From the NCBI GenBank assembly GCA_018815325.1, contig JAHIYE010000005.1, positions 46,947-110,946 of the forward strand: a DNA stretch of 64,000 nucleotides, read 5' to 3'. Positions 36,529 through 46,752 of this stretch are shown here, one piece after another; position 1 is the stretch's first letter; every line of letters begins with the position of its first letter. The notes beneath the pieces are model-generated. The model saw only the letters and a list, made by a program, of their open reading frames with translations, was not told where the DNA came from and ran no database searches. Both the position numbers and the translations under genes were made by a program. Source of the DNA: Gammaproteobacteria bacterium. GTDB lineage: Bacteria > Pseudomonadota > Gammaproteobacteria > Burkholderiales > Burkholderiaceae_C.

Positions 36529-37652
36529 TGAGTGGCGTGATTGATGTGGAATACGAGCTGCCGGAGACGGTGGCAGCTGAGACGACAGGTGCATGCAGCA
36601 CGCTGCACGCCTGGGCCCGCGTGCCCGATGAGCCCTCACCGACTGAGCGCGCGGCGCTGAAGGACAAGATCCGCCGGCTGCTGAAGGAAAAGAATGCCGT
36701 GATGGTGTCGCACTATTACGTGCACCCCGACCTGCAGGACCTGGCCGAGGAAACCGGTGGTCTGGTGAGTGATTCGCTGGAGATGGCGCGCTTCGGGCGT
36801 GACCATGCCGCGCAGACGCTGCTGGTCTCGGGCGTGCGCTTCATGGGCGAGACGTCCAAGATTCTTTCGCCCGATAAGCGTGTGCTCATGCCGGATCTGG
36901 ATGCCACCTGTTCGCTCGACCTGGGTTGCCCCGAGCGCGAGTTTGCCGCGTTCTGTGACGCGCACCCGGACCGCACGGTGGTGGTCTACGCCAACACCAG
37001 CGCGGCGGTGAAGGCCCGCTCGGACTGGCTCGTCACCTCAAGCTGCGCGCTGGACATCGTGCGTGCGCTCAAGGACAAGGGCCACAAGATTCTGTGGGCG
37101 CCGGACCGGCACCTGGGCAGCTACATCCAGCGCGAGACCGGGGCCGACATGCTGATGTGGAATGGTGCCTGCATCGTGCACAACGAATTCAAGGCGCAGG
37201 AGCTGGAAGCGCTCAAGCTGCAGCATCCCGGCGCCAAGGTGCTGGTGCATCCCGAATCGCCCGAGGCGGTGGTGGCGCTGGCCGATGCCGTGGGCTCGAC
37301 CTCCGGCATCCTCAAGGCCGCGAGCGAGATGGATGCGCGCGAGTTCATCGTCGCCACCGACAACGGCATGATGCACAAGCTGCGCACACTCAACCCTGGC
37401 AAGGTATTCATCGAGGCACCGACCGCGGGCAACAGTGCAACCTGCAAGAGCTGTGCGCACTGCCCCTGGATGGCCATGAACAGCCTGGCCTCGGCGGCAC
37501 GGGTGCTGGAGTACGGCCTCAACGAAATCCATGTGGACCCGGCACTGGGCTTGCGTGCCCGTGTGCCGATCGACCGCATGCTGGCTTTCACGGCGGCGCT
37601 CAAGGCGGGCCAGCCTGCGGGCAGTCTGGTACCGCAGATTGGCGCGGCCTGA
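36528..37652 (+). CDS. nadA: Quinolinate synthase
   Basis: Fe-S enzyme condensing iminoaspartate with dihydroxyacetone phosphate to quinolinate. The 374 residues have [19 protein letters not shown], cluster cysteines in [21 protein letters not shown] and [10 protein letters not shown], and the PDRHLG motif. A TGATG overlap with nadC (ATG at 36528) is chosen over the GTG at 36525. The first 40 residues are an acidic extension, typical of the betaproteobacterial branch. Confidence 0.96.
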   Translation: MSGVIDVEYELPETVAAETTGACSTLHAWARVPDEPSPTERAALKDKIRRLLKEKNAVMVSHYYVHPDLQDLAEETGGLVSDSLEMARFGRDHAAQTLLVSGVRFMGETSKILSPDKRVLMPDLDATCSLDLGCPEREFAAFCDAHPDRTVVVYANTSAAVKARSDWLVTSSCALDIVRALKDKGHKILWAPDRHLGSYIQRETGADMLMWNGACIVHNEFKAQELEALKLQHPGAKVLVHPESPEAVVALADAVGSTSGILKAASEMDAREFIVATDNGMMHKLRTLNPGKVFIEAPTAGNSATCKSCAHCPWMAMNSLASAARVLEYGLNEIHVDPALGLRARVPIDRMLAFTAALKAGQPAGSLVPQIGAA

Positions 37653-37752
37653 CAGCAAGGCCGCACGGCCATGCTGGTCCGCTGGCGTGCGGACTGCTGG
37701 GTCGAGATACCTGCGCCTTCTGTTCATTGACTCACCCTGGTAGCCGCTGGTT

Positions 37753-38814
37753 TTGAAAAATTCTGATAAAAAAATAACCATTGCAGCGTTCCTGGGGCGC
37801 GTGGCCCTGCTTGCAGCGGGGGTTGACTGCATCTACCTGCTGTTTTTCCTGGCCCTGGATTCGCCTGTGCTGGCCTGGGTCAACGTGCTCAGCGTGGCCA
37901 TGTACCTGCAGGCCTACCGGCTGGCACGCGCGGGCCGGCTGCATGCCGCATCGCTGCTGATCTGGCTGGAGGCTTTTCCACATGCGGCGCTGGGCACCTT
38001 GATGACCGGCTGGGAGAGCGGGTTTCACTACCTGCTGCTGATGTTCATTCCGGCCGTGGTGCTCACCAACTCACGCACGCGAGCGCGCCTGTTTGTGGCG
38101 GCCTTGCTGCTCTTTCTGGTGTCGCTGGATTTTCTGGCGCGTCAGTTGGGGCCGCTGGCGCCGTTGGCGGCGCCAGCACTGATTGCCCTGAAGTGGCTCA
38201 ACATCTCGATCTTCGTCATCATGTTCTCCGCTCTGGCGAGCTATTTCCGCCACCGCATCAATTTGTCGGAGAAGCACCTGCAGGCGTTGGCGATGGAAGA
38301 CGCGTTGACGGGGCTCTACAACCGGCGGCATTTTCAGCAGGTTGCTGAACAGGAGTTGTCCAGGAGTCGGCGTACGGGCAGCCAGCTGGCATTGCTGATC
38401 TTCGACATCGACTGGTTCAAGAAGATCAATGACACGCATGGTCATGAAGGCGGCGACCAGGTACTGATTTCCGTGGGACGGATGCTCAAATTCGAGGCAC
38501 GGCACATCGACACACTGGCACGCTGGGGTGGCGAGGAGTTTGTGCTGCTGATGCCGAATGCCGACCTGAAGGAAGCCATGGTCGTGGCGCAGCGGCTGCG
38601 GCAAAAGGTGGAGGACACGCCGGTGGCATGCCACACGGGCGAGGTCAGTTGCACCGTCTCCGGTGGTCTTACCCTCATTCAGGCGCACGAGCCGTTGAAC
38701 CAGGCTTTTGCGCGGGCGGACCGAGCGCTTTATCGCAGCAAACGAGAGGGCCGGAACCGCGTCAGTGCCGAGCAGGTTTCTGAGCCTGTGGCTCAGGGTC
38801 AAGTCGCTGTTTAA
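37753..38814 (+). CDS. Membrane diguanylate cyclase (GGDEF)
   Basis: A 353-residue diguanylate cyclase with an N-terminal membrane sensor region: about six hydrophobic segments between residues 10 and 165. The GGDEF domain follows (about 180-345), with the active site GGEEF at 259-263 and an I-site RHID at 250-253. The sensor type is not recognisable. The start is a TTG with no clear ribosome site; a GTG at 37801 would cut into the first helix. It stands alone after nadA and converges on panD across a repeat copy. Confidence 0.87.
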   Translation: MKNSDKKITIAAFLGRVALLAAGVDCIYLLFFLALDSPVLAWVNVLSVAMYLQAYRLARAGRLHAASLLIWLEAFPHAALGTLMTGWESGFHYLLLMFIPAVVLTNSRTRARLFVAALLLFLVSLDFLARQLGPLAPLAAPALIALKWLNISIFVIMFSALASYFRHRINLSEKHLQALAMEDALTGLYNRRHFQQVAEQELSRSRRTGSQLALLIFDIDWFKKINDTHGHEGGDQVLISVGRMLKFEARHIDTLARWGGEEFVLLMPNADLKEAMVVAQRLRQKVEDTPVACHTGEVSCTVSGGLTLIQAHEPLNQAFARADRALYRSKREGRNRVSAEQVSEPVAQGQVAV

Positions 38815-38842
38815 TCGGAGATGCCTGGAGTTTTTTGCATCC

Positions 38843-38884
38843 AGCCCTTATCGGTATTGAATAGTTTGCTACCAGGTTTGTAGC
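38843..38884 (-). repeat. Short interspersed element, copy 5
   Basis: On the minus strand, GCTAC starts at 38884, TAGC at 38871 and a perfect AAGGGCT at 38849, in the family spacing; the third block has decayed to ATTC. The element also contains a ten-base perfect hairpin (AGTTTGCTAC 38863-38872 with GTAGCAAACT 38880-38889) touching the panD stop. Confidence 0.6.
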
Positions 38885-38888
38885 AAAC

Positions 38889-39272
38889 TCACTCCATGGC
38901 CTGAACCGGAACTGCCGAGCGCAGTTCGGTCTGGCGGTTTTTGTCGTCCACGAACACCAGCTTGGGACGATGGGCGGCCACCTGTTCTTCATGCACCTGG
39001 GCAAAGGACGCAATGATGACGAGGTCGCCCGTGCTGGCGCGGCGTGCCGCCGAGCCGTTCACCGAGATCATGCCGCTGCCACGCTCGCCACGGATCGCGT
39101 AGGTGATGAAGCGCTCGCCGTTGTTGATGTTCCAGATGTGTACCTGCTCGTTCTCGGCGATGTTGGCTGCATCCAGCAGATCTTCATCGATCGCGCAGGA
39201 GCCTTCGTAATGCAGCTCGCAGTGGGTCACGGCGACGCGGTGGATCTTGGATTTGAGCAGGGTGCGGAACAT
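38889..39272 (-). CDS. panD: Aspartate 1-decarboxylase
   Basis: Pyruvoyl-dependent decarboxylation of aspartate to beta-alanine, which PanC uses. The 127-residue proenzyme has the self-cleavage site Gly24-Ser25 (HYEGSCAID), Lys9 (LLKSKIHR) and the [17 protein letters not shown] segment. A maturation factor such as PanM is not needed by the betaproteobacterial form as far as I know. It follows nadB by 32 bases on the minus strand, so the two may be one unit. Confidence 0.96.
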   Translation of the reverse strand: MFRTLLKSKIHRVAVTHCELHYEGSCAIDEDLLDAANIAENEQVHIWNINNGERFITYAIRGERGSGMISVNGSAARRASTGDLVIIASFAQVHEEQVAAHRPKLVFVDDKNRQTELRSAVPVQAME

Positions 39273-39304
39273 CAGGGGTCTCGGCAGGCAATAAAGAAAA
39301 GGGG

Positions 39305-40906
39305 TCAGGGCGTCAGCACGGTGTCGTGTGCCTTGGGGTTGAGCTGCGGGTAATCGCGGCTGAAGTGCAGGCCGCGGCTCTCATGCCGGGACTGGGCGCT
39401 GCGCACGATCAGGTCGGCCACCTGCACCAGGTTGCGCAGCTCCAGCAGGTCGCGCGTGACGTGGAACCGGGAATAGAACTCCTGGATTTCACCCTTGAGC
39501 AGCGCAATGCGGTGGGCCGCCCGGTCCATGCGCTTGTTGGTGCGCACTATGCCGACGTAGTCCCACATGAAGCGGCGCAACTCGTCCCAGTTGTGCGAGA
39601 TCACGACCACTTCGTCGGGGTCGGTCACGCGGCTGTCGTCCCAGGTGGGCAGTGGCGGGCAGGTGCCCGTTGCTTCCTTCGCAATGGCCTGCGCCGCCGC
39701 ACGCGCAAACACCATGCATTCCACAAGTGAATTGCTGGCCAGCCGGTTGGCACCGTGCAAGCCGGTGCAGGTGGTCTCGCCCACGGCATACAGGCCGGGC
39801 AGATCGGTACGGCCATACAGGTCGGTGACAACGCCACCACAGGTGTAATGGGCTGCCGGTACCACGGGGATGGGCTGCTTGGCCATGTCGATGCCAAGCT
39901 CCAGGCAGCGCGCATAAATGGTGGGGAAGTGCTCTTGCAGGAAGGACAACGGCTGGTGCGAGATGTCGAGGTAGACGCAATCGAGGCCGCGTTTTTTCAT
40001 CTCGAAGTCAATCGCACGGGCCACCACGTCGCGCGGTGCGAGTTCGGCGCGTTCGTCATGCGCAGGCATGAAGCGCGTGCCTCCCGCCGACTCCGGCAGC
40101 AGCAGGCGACCGCCTTCGCCGCGCACCGCCTCGCTGATGAGGAAGGACTTGGCATGCGGGTGGTACAGGCAGGTCGGGTGGAACTGGATGAACTCCATGT
40201 TGGCCACGCGGCAGCCGGCGCGCCAGGCCGCGGCAATGCCGTCGCCGGTGGCTGTGTCGGGGTTGGTGGTGTAGAGGTAAACCTTGCCGGCGCCGCCGGT
40301 GGCCAGAATGGTCTGCCGGGCGCTGAAGGTGACGACCTGGTCGGTCACCTCGTCGAGCGCATACAGTCCCAGGCACTGGTTGGACTGGCCGGGCTGGTTG
40401 CAGTCGGGCCGGCCCAGCTTGGCGCTGGTGATCAGGTCCACCAGCGTGTGGTGCTCAAACAGCGTGATGTTGGGGGTTTCGCGTACCTTGGCGATGAGGG
40501 TTTCCTGTACGGCCGCGCCGGTGGCATCGGTCACATGCACGATGCGGCGTTCGCTGTGACCGCCTTCGCGCGTCAGGTGCAGATGCCCGTTTTCCTGCGA
40601 GAAGGGCACGCCGAGTTCCTGCAGCCAGCGAATGGCATCAGGGGCATGCGACACCGCAAAGCGGGTGGCTTCGAGGTCGCACAGTCCGGCACCCGCGACC
40701 AGGGTGTCCTGTACATGGGACTCGATCGTGTCGCCCTCACCCATGACGGCAGCGATGCCACCCTGGGCCCACCGGCTGGAGCCATCGTTGAGCGCGCGTT
40801 TGGTCAGCACGGCCACGCGGTGGGTTGGCGCCAGCAGCAGGGCGGCGCTCAGGCCGGCCAGTCCGCTGCCGACGATGACGACGTCGAAATCATGGGAGAT
40901 GTTCAT
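39305..40906 (-). CDS. nadB: L-aspartate oxidase
   Basis: FAD enzyme oxidising aspartate to iminoaspartate, the first step of NAD synthesis. The 533 residues start with the FAD fold [19 protein letters not shown], then [10 protein letters not shown], the HHTLVDLI region, [24 protein letters not shown] and [15 protein letters not shown]-terminal helical domain (about 430-533) completes it. Together with nadA and nadC nearby the whole de novo route from aspartate to NaMN is present, but in opposite orientations. Confidence 0.96.
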   Translation of the reverse strand: MNISHDFDVVIVGSGLAGLSAALLLAPTHRVAVLTKRALNDGSSRWAQGGIAAVMGEGDTIESHVQDTLVAGAGLCDLEATRFAVSHAPDAIRWLQELGVPFSQENGHLHLTREGGHSERRIVHVTDATGAAVQETLIAKVRETPNITLFEHHTLVDLITSAKLGRPDCNQPGQSNQCLGLYALDEVTDQVVTFSARQTILATGGAGKVYLYTTNPDTATGDGIAAAWRAGCRVANMEFIQFHPTCLYHPHAKSFLISEAVRGEGGRLLLPESAGGTRFMPAHDERAELAPRDVVARAIDFEMKKRGLDCVYLDISHQPLSFLQEHFPTIYARCLELGIDMAKQPIPVVPAAHYTCGGVVTDLYGRTDLPGLYAVGETTCTGLHGANRLASNSLVECMVFARAAAQAIAKEATGTCPPLPTWDDSRVTDPDEVVVISHNWDELRRFMWDYVGIVRTNKRMDRAAHRIALLKGEIQEFYSRFHVTRDLLELRNLVQVADLIVRSAQSRHESRGLHFSRDYPQLNPKAHDTVLTP

Positions 40907-40944
40907 GTGAGATGTTCGTGAGATTCTTCGGGAGCGGGGCTCTG

Positions 40945-41802
40945 TCAGGCGGGCGAGTAGGCCAGCCTGACATAAATGGGGGCAAAGGCCTCGGCCTGGG
41001 TGATCTCGATCAGGGTTTCCTTGGCGAGTTCCAGCAAGGCGATGAAGGTGACCACCAGCACGGGCACGCCCAGGCCGGGGTCGAACAGGTTTTCGAACTC
41101 GATGAATTTGCGCCCCTGCAGATGGCGCAGCACGATGCTCATGTGCTCGCGCACTGACAGCTCCTCGCGAGAGATCTTGTGGTGCTGCACAAGCTTGGCG
41201 CGCTTGAGGATGTCAGCCCAGGCTTCCTGCAGGTCGACCACCTGCACATCGGGAAAGCGCGGCTGCAGCGACTGTTCGATATAGACCTGGGCCTTGAGGA
41301 AGTCGCGGCCGTACTGGGGGAGCGCATTGAGATTGGCGGCGGCCAGTTTCATCTGCTCGTATTCGAGCAGGCGGCGCACCAGTTCGGCCCGCGGGTCTTC
41401 GGCCTCCTGTCCTTCTGCCACCTTTTTGGGGGGCAGAAGCATGCGCGACTTGATCTCGATCAGCATGGCCGCCATCAGCAGGTACTCGGCGGCCAGTTCC
41501 AGGTTGTGGTTGCGGATCTCCTCCACATAAACCAGGTACTGGCGCGTGACGCCCGCCATCGGAATGTCGAGAATGTTGAAGTTCTGCTTGCGGATCAGGT
41601 AGAGCAGCAGATCCAGCGGGCCCTCAAAGGCCTCCAGAAACACCTCCAGCGCGTCCGGCGGGATGTAGAGGTCCTGCGGCATCGCGAACAGCGGCTCGCC
41701 ATACAGCCGTGCCAGGGCAACCTGGTCTATCACCTCGGGCATCCCCGCCACGGAAGGGGTAGCCGACGATCCGGCGCCAGCATCATGGGTGTTTGTGGTC
41801 AT
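40945..41802 (-). CDS. scpA: Segregation and condensation protein A
   Basis: Kleisin subunit that joins SMC for chromosome condensation. The 285 residues carry the kleisin N-terminal pattern FEGPLDLLLYLIRKQNFNILDIP, followed by EYLLMAAMLIEIKSRMLLP, and the C-terminal winged helix (LELAKETLIEITQAEAFAPIYVRL). An unstructured 25-residue N-terminal tail precedes. scpB and smc are not in the window. It lies downstream of the DUF3460 gene, separated by short-element copy 6. Confidence 0.93.
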   Translation of the reverse strand: MTTNTHDAGAGSSATPSVAGMPEVIDQVALARLYGEPLFAMPQDLYIPPDALEVFLEAFEGPLDLLLYLIRKQNFNILDIPMAGVTRQYLVYVEEIRNHNLELAAEYLLMAAMLIEIKSRMLLPPKKVAEGQEAEDPRAELVRRLLEYEQMKLAAANLNALPQYGRDFLKAQVYIEQSLQPRFPDVQVVDLQEAWADILKRAKLVQHHKISREELSVREHMSIVLRHLQGRKFIEFENLFDPGLGVPVLVVTFIALLELAKETLIEITQAEAFAPIYVRLAYSPA

Positions 41803-41808
41803 GGGCTT

Positions 41809-41850
41809 ACTATCAAATAGGTAGCTGTAGTCGCCCTCCAGTCAAGGGCT
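41809..41850 (+). repeat. Short interspersed element, copy 6 (nested hairpin)
   Basis: ACTAT at 41809, TAGC at 41822, TCGC at 41831 and a perfect AAGGGCT at 41844 keep the 13-9-13 spacing. Outer arms ATCAAATA (41812-41819) and TATTTGAT (41858-41865) enclose a second stem, GCTGTAG (41824-41830) with CTACAGC (41849-41855), so the element folds into a nested hairpin between the DUF3460 and scpA genes. Confidence 0.75.
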
Positions 41851-41867
41851 ACAGCCATATTTGATGG

Positions 41868-42074
41868 TTAATCCGCGTTGGTCTGGTAGACGTAGGGCTG
41901 TTGGGGCACCTCAGCCTCGCGGTATTCCTGCCAGGCGGCGCGGTCGACATTCTTGTCCCACAGCAGCTCGCGCCCCTGGCGCTGCTTGGCTTCCAGATCG
42001 GGCTTGCTGTTTTTGAGCTGCTCAATGAATTGGGTAACTTCAGACTGATAGTCCGGGCGGCGGAAAATATTCAT
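41868..42074 (-). CDS. DUF3460 family small protein
   Basis: A 68-residue protein of the DUF3460 family, restricted to betaproteobacteria as far as I recall. It starts MNIFRRPDYQSEVTQFI and ends with a charged-to-aromatic stretch PQQPYVYQTNAD. No membrane segment, metal site or catalytic motif is visible. It precedes scpA on the same strand. The function is unknown; the pairing with scpA suggests, weakly, a chromosome-related role. Confidence 0.85.
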   Translation of the reverse strand: MNIFRRPDYQSEVTQFIEQLKNSKPDLEAKQRQGRELLWDKNVDRAAWQEYREAEVPQQPYVYQTNAD

Positions 42075-42098
42075 GGATTGGGACCTCTTTGCCGGATT

Positions 42099-43784
42099 TT
42101 ACCGGGCTGCGCTGGCCAGCCCGCTGGCCAGGTCGGGGCAGATGTTTTCGTCCGGCAGATGAGCCAGCAGGCCGGTGCGCTGGGCAATGCTCAGCGGCTG
42201 CGCGTTGAGGCCGCACAGGATCAGCCGGACGGACTGTTTGCGGCAGGTCCGGATCAGCTCCAGCAAGGTGTCGGCCCCCGACGAGTCCATGTAGATGATG
42301 TTCTTGAAGTCCAGCACCAGCGCGCGGCTGGGCAACGCCTCGTCCATCTGCTCGATCAGCTTGACGGCGCCGAAGAAGATGGCGCCATAGAGACGGAAGG
42401 CGCTGACCTGTCCGTCCAGCCCCTGCAGGACGGGCTGATCCGTCGCGCTGACCGGCTCGGAGCGCGACAGGCTGGAGATGCGGTAGATGAAGGTGACGCA
42501 GGCCGCAATCAGGCCCACCTCCACCGCCACCGTGAGGTCAAACACCACGGTCAGGAAAAACACCGCCAGCAGCGTGATGCGGTAGGGCAGACGGAACTGG
42601 CGCAGGTGCACAAAAGCCCTCCACTCGCCCATGTTCCAGGCCACGAACATCAGGATCGCGGCCAGCGCCGACATCGGCACGTTGTGCGCCAGCGGTGCGG
42701 CCACCAGGATGATGGCCAGCAGGGTGAGCGAATGCACCATGCCCGAGACCGGGCTGGTGGCGCCGTTCTTGACGTTGGTCACGGTGCGGGCAATCGTGCC
42801 GGTGGCCGGCATGCCGCCAAAGAACGGCGTGACGAAGTTGGCGATGCCCTGGGCCATGAGCTCCTGGTTGGGGTTGTGGCGGCCTTCGATCATGCTGTCG
42901 GCCACGCGGGCGCACAAGAGCGATTCAATGGCGCCGAGCAGGGCCAGCGTGGTGGCGGGCACGATCAGGAAGCGGGCCGACTCCCAGCTGAAGTCCGGCC
43001 AGGCAAAGCCGGGCAGGGCCGAGGGGATGCCGCCAAAGCGGCTGCCGATGGTGTCCACCTGCAGACCGAATAGTGTTACGGCCAGCGTGGCCAGCACCAG
43101 CGCGACCACCGAGCCCGGCAGCACGCTGAAGCGCCGGGTCAGTGCAGGGTTGCTGTTGATCCGGGGCAGGAAGAACTGCCAGAACACGACGATGGCCAGC
43201 GAACCCGCAGCAATCGCCAGCGAGGTGGGGTTGAGCGTGGGCAGCGCATGGCTGATGGTGGAGACGATGCCGAAAAAGTCGGCCGGCATGTTCTTGACCT
43301 GAAGGCCGAGAAAGTCCTTGATCTGCGACAGGCCGATCAGTACCGCGATGCCGTTGGTGAAGCCGATCACCACGGCAATCGGGATGAAGCGGATCAGCGT
43401 GCCGAGCTTGAACAGGCCCATCAGGAACAGCATGATGCCCGACATGGCGGTGGCGATGATGAGGTTGGACAGGCCGTAGCGCTCCAGGATGCCGTAGACG
43501 ATCACGATGAAGGCGCCGGCCGGTCCGCCGATCTGGACCCGGCTGCCACCGAGCGCGGAGATCAGGAAACCTGCGATCACGGCGGTGAAGATGCCCGCCT
43601 CGGGCCGCAGGCCGCTGGCCATGGCGAAGGCCATTGCGAGCGGCAGGGCCACGATGCCGACGGTGGCACCGGCTCCCAGGTCCTTGATCAGACGCTCCCG
43701 GTTGTAGCCCTGCAGGGCTGTCATCAGATAGGGGCGAAAGGGCGCGAATCGTGAGTGCTGGGCGGGGTCATCCATGGCCGCCAT
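42099..43784 (-). CDS. SulP-family anion transporter
   Basis: A 561-residue inner-membrane transporter of the SulP/SLC26 type, moving sulfate, bicarbonate or similar anions. About 12 hydrophobic helices (residues 30-440) are followed by a STAS domain (about 450-560) with the nucleotide-binding-like DSSGADTLLELI segment. The core shows the family AGATVGIVALPLAMAFA. The substrate cannot be read from sequence. It has its own 24-base gap to the DUF3460 start, so they may be read together. Confidence 0.92.
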   Translation of the reverse strand: MAAMDDPAQHSRFAPFRPYLMTALQGYNRERLIKDLGAGATVGIVALPLAMAFAMASGLRPEAGIFTAVIAGFLISALGGSRVQIGGPAGAFIVIVYGILERYGLSNLIIATAMSGIMLFLMGLFKLGTLIRFIPIAVVIGFTNGIAVLIGLSQIKDFLGLQVKNMPADFFGIVSTISHALPTLNPTSLAIAAGSLAIVVFWQFFLPRINSNPALTRRFSVLPGSVVALVLATLAVTLFGLQVDTIGSRFGGIPSALPGFAWPDFSWESARFLIVPATTLALLGAIESLLCARVADSMIEGRHNPNQELMAQGIANFVTPFFGGMPATGTIARTVTNVKNGATSPVSGMVHSLTLLAIILVAAPLAHNVPMSALAAILMFVAWNMGEWRAFVHLRQFRLPYRITLLAVFFLTVVFDLTVAVEVGLIAACVTFIYRISSLSRSEPVSATDQPVLQGLDGQVSAFRLYGAIFFGAVKLIEQMDEALPSRALVLDFKNIIYMDSSGADTLLELIRTCRKQSVRLILCGLNAQPLSIAQRTGLLAHLPDENICPDLASGLASAAR

Positions 43785-43886
43785 TGTGGCTCAGCTGTCT
43801 TGCAGGGGCAAGCCCGGGAGGCTGTGATGCTATGAAGAGTGGAGCAAGAAGGTGGCAGGCCGGGGGGCGCCGAGAACCGGCCTTGC

Positions 43887-44618
43887 TTAACGCGAGCGCA
43901 GGTCCTGCAGCACCGGGCGCAGCACCAGCACCAGCAAAAGCAGCGCCAGGGGCAGCGTGGTCACATAGCCCAGTTGCTTGAAGCCGATGGCACCAGCCAG
44001 CCCGCCGATGAAGAAGCTCAGGATCAGGGTCAGGTGAATGCGCAGCTTGGCCCGGTCGGCCAGCACCGGCGTGGAGCTGGCCGATCGGTTGATGTAGAGC
44101 AGGCGGCCGATCTCCATGCCCAGGTCGGTCACCAGTCCGGTGATGTGCGTGGTACGGATGACGGCTTTCGAGATCTTGGTGATCACGGCATTCTGCAGGC
44201 CCATGATGAAGCACAGGATCAGCACCGTCAGCGGTACCAGCAAAGCGGCTGAGAGATTAATGGCTGCACCGAACAGCCCGAATATCAGCAGCAGCATGGA
44301 CTCCAGCAACAGGGGCAGACCGTAGGCACTGCGCAAATGCCGGTGCAGCCCCCAGTTCACCAGCCACACGGTGGTGATGGTGCCCGCCATGAAGGCGAGC
44401 AGGGCCGCCAGCCCGGCCGCCGCCAGTGACAGCTGGCCCAGCACCAGATGGTCGGCCACCGATGAGACGATGCCCGTCATGTGGGAGGTGTACTGGCCTA
44501 CCGCGAGAAACCCGCCCGCATTGGTGGCCCCCGCGACAAAACTCAGCACCGTGCCCAGCCGGATATTGGCCAGTGCGGTGCGATCGACCGAGGTCCAGCC
44601 CCGAATCAGCGGGATCAT
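43887..44618 (-). CDS. DUF1275 (YoaK-like) membrane protein
   Basis: A 243-residue protein with six predicted membrane helices, of the YoaK/DUF1275 family. Early residues VAGATNAGGFLAVGQYTSHMTG and the GLQNAVITKISKAVIRTTHITG repeat-like half are diagnostic, since the two halves of the family resemble one another. The function is unknown. It sits 8 bases after the metG stop on the same strand, so it may be transcribed with metG. Confidence 0.88.
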   Translation of the reverse strand: MIPLIRGWTSVDRTALANIRLGTVLSFVAGATNAGGFLAVGQYTSHMTGIVSSVADHLVLGQLSLAAAGLAALLAFMAGTITTVWLVNWGLHRHLRSAYGLPLLLESMLLLIFGLFGAAINLSAALLVPLTVLILCFIMGLQNAVITKISKAVIRTTHITGLVTDLGMEIGRLLYINRSASSTPVLADRAKLRIHLTLILSFFIGGLAGAIGFKQLGYVTTLPLALLLLVLVLRPVLQDLRSR

Positions 44619-44626
44619 GGGGGCTG

Positions 44627-46705
44627 TCAGCGCACCCGCATGCCGGGCTGCGCGCCGGGCCAGGGGTTGAGCACGTAGATGCCGGGCGTGGCTTTTTCAT
44701 CGGCGTGGCTCGCGGCCAGCACCATGCCTTCGGACAGGCCGAACTTCATCTTGCGCGGTGTCAGGTTGGCCACCATCACGGTGAGCTTGCCCACCAGGTC
44801 CTCGGGCTTGTAGGCGCTGGCGATGCCGCTGAAGACGTTCCGGGTTTTTCCCTCGCCCACGTCGAGTGTCAGGCGCAAGAGCTTGGTCGAGCCCTCCACC
44901 GCTTCGCAGTTGACGATCTGTGCGATGCGCAGGTCGATCTTGGCGAAGTCGTCGATGGTGATCACGGGCGCAATGTCTTCGCCGCCGGGTGCTATGGTTT
45001 CTGTAGCTTCTGGCGCTTGTTCTGTAAGGGCTGGAGGCTCAAAAAGTGCATCCAGTTGCTTGATGTCGACACGTTGCATCAGGTGCTTGTAATCACCGAT
45101 GAGGTGGCCCTTGCCCAGCCCCTTGGCAGCGTCGCTCCAGCGCAGCGGCTCGATCTTGAGGAAGTCCTCGACCTGTGTCGCCAGCGCCGGCAGCACCGGC
45201 TTGAGGTAGAGCGTGAGCAGGCGGAAGGCCTCGATACAGACCGTGCAGACATCGTGCAGGTGACCTTCCATGCCTTCCTGCTTGGCCAGCTCCCAAGGCT
45301 TGTTCTGGTCCACGTAAGCGTTGACGCGGTCGGCCAGCAGCATGATCTCGCGCAGGGCCTTGCCGTATTCGCGCTCGGCATACAACTCGGCCAGGCTGGG
45401 CATGGCATCGCGCAGGTGCTCCAGCAGCGCGTCGCCATCGCCCGAGACCTCGCCCAGTTTGCCGCCGAAGCGCTTGGCGATGAAGCCGGCTGCACGCGAG
45501 GCGATGTTGATGTACTTGCCGACCAGGTCGCTGTTGACGCGGGCCATGAAGTCGTCGGCATTGAAGTCGATGTCTTCGTTGCGCGAAGACAGCTTGGCCG
45601 CCAGGTAGTAGCGCAGCCACTCCGGGTTCATGCCCAGACCCAGGTATTTGAGCGGGTCCAGGCCGGTGCCGCGGCTTTTGCTCATTTTTTCGCCGTTGTT
45701 GACGGTCAGGAAGCCGTGCACAAAGATGTTGTCCGGCGTCTTGCGGCCGCTGAAATGCAGCATCGCGGGCCAGAACAGCGTATGGAAGGTGATGATGTCC
45801 TTGCCGATGAAGTGGACCTGCTCCAGCGCCGGGTCGGCCATGTAGGCGTCATAGTCCTGGCCCCGCTTTTCAAGCAGGTTCTTCAGCGAGGCGAGGTAAC
45901 CCACAGGGGCGTCGAGCCAGACATAGAAGTACTTGCCCGGCGCATCCGGAATCTCGATGCCGAAATAGGGCGCATCGCGGCTGATGTCCCAGTCACCCAG
46001 GCCTTCGCTCATGCTGCCGTCGGGGTTCTGGCGCGGCGAAAACCACTCGCTGACCTTGTTGGCCACTTCTTCCTGCAGCTTGCCATCCTGCGTCCACTGC
46101 TCCAGGAAGGCCACGCAGCGCGGGTCGGACAGCCTGAAGAAGAAATGCTCCGAGCTCTTGAGCACGGGGGTGGCGCCGGACAGGGCCGAGTAGGGGTTCT
46201 TCAGGTCGGTCGGGGCATAGACCGCGCCGCAGTTTTCGCAGTTGTCACCATACTGGTCCTTCGTGCCGCAGCGTGGGCAGGTGCCCTTGATGAAGCGGTC
46301 CGGCAGGAACATCGACTTCTCGGGATCGAAGAACTGCTCGATGGTCTTGCTGCTGATCAGGTCATTGGCCTTGAGGTCGCGGTAGATCTGCCGGGCCAGC
46401 TCGTGGTTTTCCGGCGCATCGGTCGAATGCCAGTTGTCGAACGAGATGTGGAAGCCGTCCAGATAGGGCTTGCGGCCTGCGGCGATGTCGGCCACGAACT
46501 GCTGGGGTGTCTTGCCGGCCTTCTCCGCCGCAATCATGATGGGCGCGCCGTGCGCATCGTCGGCGCCGACGAAGTTCACCTCATGGCCCTGCATGCGCTG
46601 GACCCGTACCCAGATGTCGGCCTGGATGTACTCCATGATGTGGCCGATGTGGAAGTTGCCGTTGGCGTAGGGCAGGGCGGTGGTAACGAAGAGTTTGCGT
46701 GACAT
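44627..46705 (-). CDS. metG: Methionine--tRNA ligase
   Basis: Class I synthetase charging tRNA-Met. The 692 residues include the HIGH motif (FHIGHIMEY), a zinc knuckle with CPRCG and CENCG, the KMSKS motif ([11 protein letters not shown]), the anticodon-binding helices and a C-terminal tRNA-binding OB fold (from about 585; [15 protein letters not shown]). The linker before the OB fold (residues about 558-572) coincides with short-element copy 7. Divergent from apbC/mrp beyond the patatin gene, an arrangement close to that of many proteobacteria. Confidence 0.97.
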   Translation of the reverse strand: MSRKLFVTTALPYANGNFHIGHIMEYIQADIWVRVQRMQGHEVNFVGADDAHGAPIMIAAEKAGKTPQQFVADIAAGRKPYLDGFHISFDNWHSTDAPENHELARQIYRDLKANDLISSKTIEQFFDPEKSMFLPDRFIKGTCPRCGTKDQYGDNCENCGAVYAPTDLKNPYSALSGATPVLKSSEHFFFRLSDPRCVAFLEQWTQDGKLQEEVANKVSEWFSPRQNPDGSMSEGLGDWDISRDAPYFGIEIPDAPGKYFYVWLDAPVGYLASLKNLLEKRGQDYDAYMADPALEQVHFIGKDIITFHTLFWPAMLHFSGRKTPDNIFVHGFLTVNNGEKMSKSRGTGLDPLKYLGLGMNPEWLRYYLAAKLSSRNEDIDFNADDFMARVNSDLVGKYINIASRAAGFIAKRFGGKLGEVSGDGDALLEHLRDAMPSLAELYAEREYGKALREIMLLADRVNAYVDQNKPWELAKQEGMEGHLHDVCTVCIEAFRLLTLYLKPVLPALATQVEDFLKIEPLRWSDAAKGLGKGHLIGDYKHLMQRVDIKQLDALFEPPALTEQAPEATETIAPGGEDIAPVITIDDFAKIDLRIAQIVNCEAVEGSTKLLRLTLDVGEGKTRNVFSGIASAYKPEDLVGKLTVMVANLTPRKMKFGLSEGMVLAASHADEKATPGIYVLNPWPGAQPGMRVR
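44991..45032 (+). repeat. Short interspersed element, copy 7 (inside metG)
   Basis: GCTAT at 44991, TAGC at 45004, GCGC at 45013 and AAGGGCT at 45026, all perfect, with 13-9-13 spacing. The copy lies antisense to metG and encodes the Ala/Glu/Pro-rich linker before the C-terminal domain. Confidence 0.8.
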
Positions 46706-46752
46706 GGGGCTTGGCTTTCGGGACAGCTCCCGATTTTAGTCCGCAGCCGGGG

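Noticed and set aside
44426..46702. Open frame of 758 residues on the plus strand
   Set aside because: It is antisense to metG, which has all catalytic motifs; codon position bias makes such shadows common here.
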